DNA of 64,000 nt from Hydrogenophaga sp. BPS33. Lineage in GTDB: Bacteria > Pseudomonadota > Gammaproteobacteria > Burkholderiales > Burkholderiaceae_C. A program made the position numbers and the translations under genes. Location: contig NZ_CP044549.1 in assembly GCF_009859475.1 (NCBI RefSeq), forward strand, positions 4,836,001 through 4,900,000. Direction: 5' to 3'. Shown piece by piece: positions 59,460 to 64,000 of this stretch (the first letter of the stretch is position 1; each line of letters opens with the position of its first letter). A model generated the notes under the pieces. It was not told the origin of the DNA. It saw nothing but the letters and a program-made list of their open reading frames with translations, and did no database searches.

Positions 59460-59951
59460 ATGCCTTCTTTTGATACCGTCCTCGAAGCCGATTTCGTCGA
59501 AGTGAAAAACGCGGTCGACCAGGTCACGCGCGAGATCGGCACCCGCTTCGATTTCAAAGGCACCAGCGCGGCCATCGAACTCAAGGAAAAGGAGAAGGAA
59601 ATCATCCTGCACGGCGATGCCGACTTCCAGCTGCAGCAGATCGACGACGTGCTGCGCGGCAAACTCACCAAGCGCGGCGTGGACGCGCGTTTTCTCGACG
59701 TCGGCAAGGTGGAGAAAGCCGGCGGCGACAAGGTCAAGCAAGTGGTCAAGGTGCGCAACGGCATCAGCACCGAAGACGGCAAGAAGATCCAGCAGGTCAT
59801 CAAGGGCAGCAAGCTGAAGGTGCAAGGCGCGATCCAGGGCGATGCGGTGCGCGTGACCGGCGCCAAGCGCGACGACCTGCAGGCCGCCATGGCGCTGATC
59901 CGCAGCGAGCTCAAGGACCTGCCGCTGTCGTTCAACAACTTCAGGGATTGA
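59460..59951 (+). CDS. yajQ: YajQ family nucleotide-binding protein
   Basis: A 163-residue UPF0234 protein; family members bind nucleotides, and some are c-di-GMP effectors. It begins [20 protein letters not shown] and includes [20 protein letters not shown] and the C-terminal [20 protein letters not shown] with FNNFRD, all standard. The start at 59460 follows the family N-terminus; the longer reading overlaps murB. The next gene starts immediately after its stop. Confidence 0.95.
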   Translation: MPSFDTVLEADFVEVKNAVDQVTREIGTRFDFKGTSAAIELKEKEKEIILHGDADFQLQQIDDVLRGKLTKRGVDARFLDVGKVEKAGGDKVKQVVKVRNGISTEDGKKIQQVIKGSKLKVQGAIQGDAVRVTGAKRDDLQAAMALIRSELKDLPLSFNNFRD

Positions 59952-60635
59952 GTGGACAGTATTCCTGGAGCAGGCCACCTCGCTCGTTGCGCCTTGGCGT
60001 TGACCGCGCTGGGCCTGGCCGCCCAGCTCGCCCTCGCCCAGCAGGTCGCGCTCTCCGGCATGGCCGGTGGCAAGGCGCTGGTGAACATCGATGGCGCGTC
60101 GCCACGCTTCATGGCGCCCGGGCAGTCGCACCAGGGCGTCAAGCTGCTGAGCCTGCAAGGCGAGGCGGCCGTGTTCGACATCAACGGCCAGCGCCAGACG
60201 CTGCGCGTGGGCGACGCGCCGGTGAGTGTGGGCAGCCGAGGCACGCCGGGCACCGACACGGGAGGCCGACAGCGCATCGTGCTCACGGCCGATTCGCGCG
60301 GCCATTTTTTTCCGTCCGGCCAGATCAATGGCCGAGCGGTGCAGTTTCTGGTGGACACAGGGGCGTCCTCGGTCATCCTGAGCGAGTCCGACGCCAAACG
60401 CATCAACCTCGACTACACGAAGGGGCGCCGCGTGATAGTGAACACGGCCAATGGCAACGTCTCGGGGCACCAGGTGAGACTGGACTCCGTGCGTGTCGGC
60501 GACGCACAGGTCTATGGCGTGGACGCCATCGTGCTGCCCCAGCCGATGCTCTTCGTGCTGCTGGGCAACACCTTCCTCACGCGCTTCCAGATGCAGCGCC
60601 ACAACGACCAGCTGGTGCTGGAAAAGCGGTTCTGA
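59952..60635 (+). CDS. retropepsin-like aspartic protease (clan AA, TIGR02281 type)
   Basis: A 227-residue protein starting at GTG directly after the yajQ stop. A hydrophobic signal or anchor (RCALALTALGLAAQLALAQQ) is followed by a periplasmic domain, then the retropepsin fold with the catalytic aspartate in QFLVDTGASSVILSESDAKR near residue 135 and the flap-like VNTANGNVSGHQVRLDSVRV. A single DTGA motif implies an active dimer. The substrate is unknown. Confidence 0.87.
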   Translation: MDSIPGAGHLARCALALTALGLAAQLALAQQVALSGMAGGKALVNIDGASPRFMAPGQSHQGVKLLSLQGEAAVFDINGQRQTLRVGDAPVSVGSRGTPGTDTGGRQRIVLTADSRGHFFPSGQINGRAVQFLVDTGASSVILSESDAKRINLDYTKGRRVIVNTANGNVSGHQVRLDSVRVGDAQVYGVDAIVLPQPMLFVLLGNTFLTRFQMQRHNDQLVLEKRF

Positions 60636-60998
60636 TCAAGCCGCCCTGACGGCGGCTGTCACCACGATCTCGATGCGCCAGGCCGGATTGGCCAAGGCCG
60701 CCTGCACCGTGGCGCGCGGCGGCGCGGTGCCAGGCACCACCCAGGCGTCCCACACCGCGTTCATGGCGCCAATGTCCGCGATGTCGGCCAGAAAGATCTG
60801 CGTGCGCAGGATGCGCGACTTGTCGCTGCCCGCTTCCTCCAGGCGCTGCTGCACCTGTTGCAGCACGTCCTCGGTCTGGCCGGTGATGTCGGTGTCGCCG
60901 CGCTCGGGGACCATGCCGGCGAGGTAGACCACGCCGTTGAACACGGCGGCTTCGCTGTAGCGCGCGGCCATGCCAACGCGTTGGATATCGGTGCTCAC
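60636..60998 (-). CDS. RidA family protein
   Basis: A 120-residue YjgF/RidA-type protein, expected to hydrolyse reactive enamine/imine intermediates. It starts at GTG (VSTDIQRVGMAARYSEAAVF), has VYLAGMVPERGDTDITGQTE and the conserved arginine in PPRATVQAALANPAWRIEIV. The GTG overlaps the plsY stop (GTGA), so the two are coupled. It converges on the protease gene with no space between stops. Subfamily and substrate are not assigned. Confidence 0.88.
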   Translation of the reverse strand: MSTDIQRVGMAARYSEAAVFNGVVYLAGMVPERGDTDITGQTEDVLQQVQQRLEEAGSDKSRILRTQIFLADIADIGAMNAVWDAWVVPGTAPPRATVQAALANPAWRIEIVVTAAVRAA

Positions 60999-61618
60999 TT
61001 CTTCTTGGCTCCCAGTTTGCTTTCTTTGCCAGCGATCAGGCGGTTGATGTTTTCCGAATGGCGCCAGATCAAGAGCAAGGCCATCACGGCGAGCGCCAGC
61101 ACCATCACGCCCGGGGCGTCCCAGACCACGCGGTTGCCCAGCAGGAAAAACGCCGGCGCGAACACCGCCGTGACGATGGAGGCGAGCGACGAATAGCGGA
61201 AGAACACGGCGATGATCACCCAGGTGGCCAGCGCCGCCAGCCCCAGCCAGGGCTCGAATCCGATGATGACGCCGGCCGCCGTGGCCACGCCCTTGCCGCC
61301 CTGGAAGCGGAAGAACACTGGGTAGAGATGGCCCAGGAAGGCCGCCAACCCGACCAGCGCCACCGTGCCGTCGCCCAGGCCGTAGGGCTCGCCCCACCAC
61401 TTCACCGCCACCACCGGCAGCCAGCCTTTGAGCGCGTCGAGCAGCAGCGTGATGACGGCCGCCGCCTTGTTGCCCGAGCGCAGCACGTTGGTGGCGCCAG
61501 GGTTCTTGCTGCCATAGGTGCGCGGGTCGTTCAGGCCCATGAGGCGGCTCACCAACACGGCGAACGACAAGGAGCCGATCAGGTAGGCGGCCACCGTGGC
61601 CAGCAGGGAATAGGTCAT
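60995..61618 (-). CDS. plsY: glycerol-3-phosphate acyltransferase
   Basis: A 207-residue membrane enzyme that transfers an acyl group from acyl-phosphate to glycerol-3-phosphate, the first step of phospholipid synthesis. It has five or six membrane segments and the PlsY motifs LIGSLSFAVLVSRLMGLNDP, YGSKNPGATNVLRSGNKAAA and FRFQGGKGVATAAGV. The start MTYSLLATVAAYLIGS is standard. It is followed by the RidA gene. Confidence 0.95.
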   Translation of the reverse strand: MTYSLLATVAAYLIGSLSFAVLVSRLMGLNDPRTYGSKNPGATNVLRSGNKAAAVITLLLDALKGWLPVVAVKWWGEPYGLGDGTVALVGLAAFLGHLYPVFFRFQGGKGVATAAGVIIGFEPWLGLAALATWVIIAVFFRYSSLASIVTAVFAPAFFLLGNRVVWDAPGVMVLALAVMALLLIWRHSENINRLIAGKESKLGAKKK

Positions 61619-61673
61619 ACAGGAATCTCCTCGATCTCGTCGAAAGCCGCGTCTGTGCGCGGTCAGGGGTGGG

Positions 61674-62165
61674 CTATTCTGCCAGCGCGCAGTTCACCGC
61701 CCGCGCACCCAAGGGAGCGGACAACACCGCCGGGTCGAGCCCCACGAGAAAACCGCGCCGCCCGCCATTGATCCAGATCCTGGGCAGCGCGAGCACCGTC
61801 TCTTCCACCCACACGGGCATGTCCCGCTTGAGGCCGAAGGGCGAGGTGCCGCCCACCAGAAACCCACTGTGCCGGTTCGCCACCTCGGGCTTGCACGGCT
61901 CGACCGACTTGGCACCGATCTGGCGCGCGAGGTTCTTGGTCGACACGGTGCGGTTGCCGTGCATGAGCACCGCCAGAGGCCTGGCCGCCTCGTCCTGCAT
62001 GATCAGCGTCTTGACCACCGCGAAAGGGTCGAAGCCCAGCACCTGCGCACTGTGCTGAGCGCCACCGTGTTCGAGGTATTCATAGGGGTGTTCGGTGTAC
62101 ACCACGCCATGCGCCTTCAGCCAGGCCGTGGCGGGCGTTTCGCTCACATGGGTCTTTTTGGCCAT
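61674..62165 (-). CDS. ybaK: YbaK/EbsC-type aminoacyl-tRNA deacylase
   Basis: A 163-residue protein of the YbaK branch, which hydrolyses Cys-tRNA(Pro) in trans. It shows TPATAWLKAHGVVYTEHPYE, KTLIMQDEAARPLAVLMHGN and VGGTSPFGLKRDMPVWVEET, the usual conserved segments. The length is normal. It lies 8 bp after the aldo/keto reductase and 55 bp before plsY on the same strand. Confidence 0.9.
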   Translation of the reverse strand: MAKKTHVSETPATAWLKAHGVVYTEHPYEYLEHGGAQHSAQVLGFDPFAVVKTLIMQDEAARPLAVLMHGNRTVSTKNLARQIGAKSVEPCKPEVANRHSGFLVGGTSPFGLKRDMPVWVEETVLALPRIWINGGRRGFLVGLDPAVLSAPLGARAVNCALAE

Positions 62166-62173
62166 GCGTCCGT

Positions 62174-63217
62174 TTATTGAGCGGGATCCCTATGCGCCCA
62201 ACGAATCTCGTCGATCGCGGCGCAAACCTCCTTGGACAACGCCGTGCCCCAGGCGTCCAGGCATTCGTCCAGCTGGGCCTCGGTGGTCACCCCGATGATC
62301 GTGCTGGCCACGCGCCAGTTGGTGTAGCAAAAGCCCAAGGCCATCTGCGTGGGCGTCAGGCCGTGTTCGCGTGCCAGTGCGTTGTAGCGCCGCGCGGCCT
62401 GCAGGGCTTCGGGCCGGCCCCAGCGCTGCTTGCGCACCGACTCGTAGAGGGCTATGCGGCCATGGTCGCCCACGAAGCCCGATGCGTCGTACTTGCCGCT
62501 CAAGAGCCCGAAGCCCAAGGGCGAATAGGCCAGCAGCGACACACCCAGGTGGTGGCAGGTTTCGTCCAGGCCGTTCTCGTAGCTGCGGTTGATCAGGCAG
62601 TACGGGTTCTGCACCGTGGCCACGCGCGGCAGGCCATGCTGCTCGGCCAGGCGCACGAACTCGTGCGTGCCATAAGGGGTTTCGTTGGACAAACCCACCG
62701 CCCTGACCTTGCCCGCCTGGACCAGCTCGGCCAGGGCCTCGAGCTGCTCCAGCACGGAAGGCGCGGGCTTGTCCTTGGCCGGGTCGAAATAGATCGAGCC
62801 GAATGCCGGCACGTTGCGCGCGGGCCAGTGGATCTGGTAGAGATCGATCACATCGGTCTTCAGGCGGCGCAGGCTGCCTTCGCACGCCTCGATGATGCCG
62901 GCCTTCGACATCTCCGGGCGCATCCACGGCATGCCGCGCGCCGGTCCCGCGACCTTGGTGGCCAGTACCAGCTTCGCGCGCGCGCCTGGCCTCTGCGCAA
63001 ACCAGTTGCCGATGATGGTCTCGGTCGCGCCACTGGTTTCGGCGCGCGCCGGCACGGCATACATCTCCGCCGTGTCGAGGAAGTTGATACCGCGCTCCAC
63101 GGCACGGTCCAGGATGCGGTGGGCCGTGGCTTCGCTCACCTGCTCGCCAAATGTCATCGTGCCCAGACAGATGGGCGTTACCTTCAGCGCGCTTGCGCCC
63201 AATGAAACCAATTTCAT
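62174..63217 (-). CDS. aldo/keto reductase (Tas-like)
   Basis: A 347-residue NADP(H)-dependent reductase closely resembling E. coli Tas. It has LGTMTFGEQVSEATAHRILD, the catalytic tyrosine and aspartate region NFLDTAEMYAVPARAETSGA, the lysine in VLATKVAGPARG, and the late VASTIIGVTTEAQLDE. The start MKLVSLGASALKV at 63217 was chosen; the longer reading adds an atypical Cys-rich N-terminus. Substrates of Tas-type enzymes are poorly defined. Confidence 0.88.
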   Translation of the reverse strand: MKLVSLGASALKVTPICLGTMTFGEQVSEATAHRILDRAVERGINFLDTAEMYAVPARAETSGATETIIGNWFAQRPGARAKLVLATKVAGPARGMPWMRPEMSKAGIIEACEGSLRRLKTDVIDLYQIHWPARNVPAFGSIYFDPAKDKPAPSVLEQLEALAELVQAGKVRAVGLSNETPYGTHEFVRLAEQHGLPRVATVQNPYCLINRSYENGLDETCHHLGVSLLAYSPLGFGLLSGKYDASGFVGDHGRIALYESVRKQRWGRPEALQAARRYNALAREHGLTPTQMALGFCYTNWRVASTIIGVTTEAQLDECLDAWGTALSKEVCAAIDEIRWAHRDPAQ

Positions 63218-63393
63218 GCAAGTATTTGTAAATGGGAAAAAGGGAAATTGCCTGATGCACGACGCAGGGTATAAGTTTAGAGTGCATCGGTGAAACACAT
63301 GGCACGGCCGGCGAGATGCCCAGGCTCTGCCTCGGTTTCATGGCACGACAACTTGTCCCAACCCATCCCATCAATAACGCAGTGGAGAAACAC

Positions 63394-64000
63394 ATGACAC
63401 AACTCAAGACCTCATTGACCCGCGGCCTCACCGTGACCACCCTGGCCGCCGCGCTCGCGCTTGCCGGCTGCGCCAACATGACGGAGACACAAAGTGGCAC
63501 GGCCAAGGGCGCCGGGATCGGCGCCGTGGCGGGCGCGTTGCTGGGCGCGGCCACCGGCGGTTCCAAGGGCGCGGCCACCGGCGCGGTGCTGGGTGCCGGC
63601 GCGGGCGCGGTGGGGGGTTATGTGTGGTCCAACAAGATGCAGGAACAGAAGAAGCAAATGGAAGCCGCCACGGCCGGCACCGGCATCGGCGTCAGCCAGA
63701 CCACCGACAACCGCCTGAAGCTGGACGTGCCGGCCGATGCCGGCTTCGCCACTGGCCGCTCCACGGTGAGCCCGACGCTGCAGCGCGTGCTGGGCCAGTT
63801 CGCCGGCACGCTCAACGCCAACCCGGTGACGGCCGTGGCCATCGTGGGCCACACCGACAGCACCGGCAGCGATGCGGTGAACAACCCGCTGTCGTTCGAC
63901 CGCGCCAATGCCACGCGCGACTACCTGGTGGGCCGCGGCGTCGCGGCCACCCGCATCGCCACCGATGGGCGTGGTTCGAGCCAGCCTGTAGCCGACAACG
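63394..64000 (+). CDS. OmpA-family lipoprotein with glycine zipper (cut by window edge)
   Basis: The first 202 residues of an envelope lipoprotein. The signal peptide ends in the lipobox LALAGC (TTLAAALALAGCANMTE). A glycine-zipper region follows (GAGIGAVAGALLGAATGGSK to GAVGGYVWSNK), and then an OmpA C-like peptidoglycan-binding domain (AIVGHTDSTGSDAVNNPLSF, FDRANATRDYLVGRGV) that runs off the end. It resembles YiaD/YfiB-type proteins that tether the outer membrane to peptidoglycan. Confidence 0.9.
   Translation, partial: MTQLKTSLTRGLTVTTLAAALALAGCANMTETQSGTAKGAGIGAVAGALLGAATGGSKGAATGAVLGAGAGAVGGYVWSNKMQEQKKQMEAATAGTGIGVSQTTDNRLKLDVPADAGFATGRSTVSPTLQRVLGQFAGTLNANPVTAVAIVGHTDSTGSDAVNNPLSFDRANATRDYLVGRGVAATRIATDGRGSSQPVADN

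Overview
The window is high-GC, gene-dense DNA typical of a betaproteobacterium. Protein family types and gene order suggest Burkholderiales, probably the Comamonadaceae (Hydrogenophaga/Acidovorax-like); this is inference from family resemblance, with no 16S gene in view. Both ends cut genes: pntB on the left and an OmpA-family lipoprotein on the right.

Region 1 (1-18.7 kb) is an accessory catabolic region next to the proton-translocating transhydrogenase (pntB, pntAB, pntAA). It holds three FCD-type GntR regulators that look like paralogs, two Fe(II)/2-oxoglutarate dioxygenases, three medium-chain-type oxidoreductases, an SDR, an amidohydrolase-fold protein without its HxH metal motif, an acyl-CoA ligase, an APH-type kinase with a histidine phosphatase, an ACAD10/11-like acyl-CoA dehydrogenase, two small paralogous proteins of unknown function and a YeiH-type exporter. 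At least four promoters carry a TGTCGACA-type palindrome over the -35 box, placed exactly 17 bp from a -10 box. This suggests a regulon controlled by the three GntR proteins. The kinase plus ACAD pair resembles the split form of ACAD10/11 (LvaA/LvaC in levulinate catabolism), in which a hydroxyacyl-CoA is phosphorylated and then dehydrated. The substrate is unknown.

Region 2 (18.8-33.8 kb) is mostly housekeeping. It contains an IS3 transposase scrap, tRNA-Asp, tRNA-Glu and tRNA-Ala, gltX, metZ, purF, cvpA, a SPOR protein, folC, a Spx/ArsC-like protein, ppnP, argG, an IS110 element, a LytTR two-component pair and argH. The IS110 element sits inside one copy of a palindromic repeat whose core is conserved and whose outer stems vary between copies but stay complementary. 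Its ~220-bp upstream non-coding end is where a bridge RNA would be expected.

Region 3 (33.8-43.2 kb) is a very large alpha-2-macroglobulin gene coupled to pbpC, then an FMN-dependent lactate dehydrogenase-like gene.

Region 4 (43.2-53.4 kb) is a contact-dependent-inhibition-like locus: a filamentous haemagglutinin/CdiA-type gene cut by an IS4-family element (9-bp target duplication; precise excision restores the frame), its variable C-terminal domain and an overlapping candidate immunity gene. A decayed downstream module follows, with a duplicated toxin tail, a second pretoxin/toxin end and a second immunity gene, showing four apparent +1 frameshifts. No TpsB/CdiB partner gene is visible.

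Region 5 (53.4-64 kb) is housekeeping again: lolD, lolC/E, a phosphoglycerate-mutase-like protein, recJ, murB, yajQ, a retropepsin-like protease, a RidA protein, plsY, ybaK, a Tas-like aldo/keto reductase and the OmpA-family lipoprotein.
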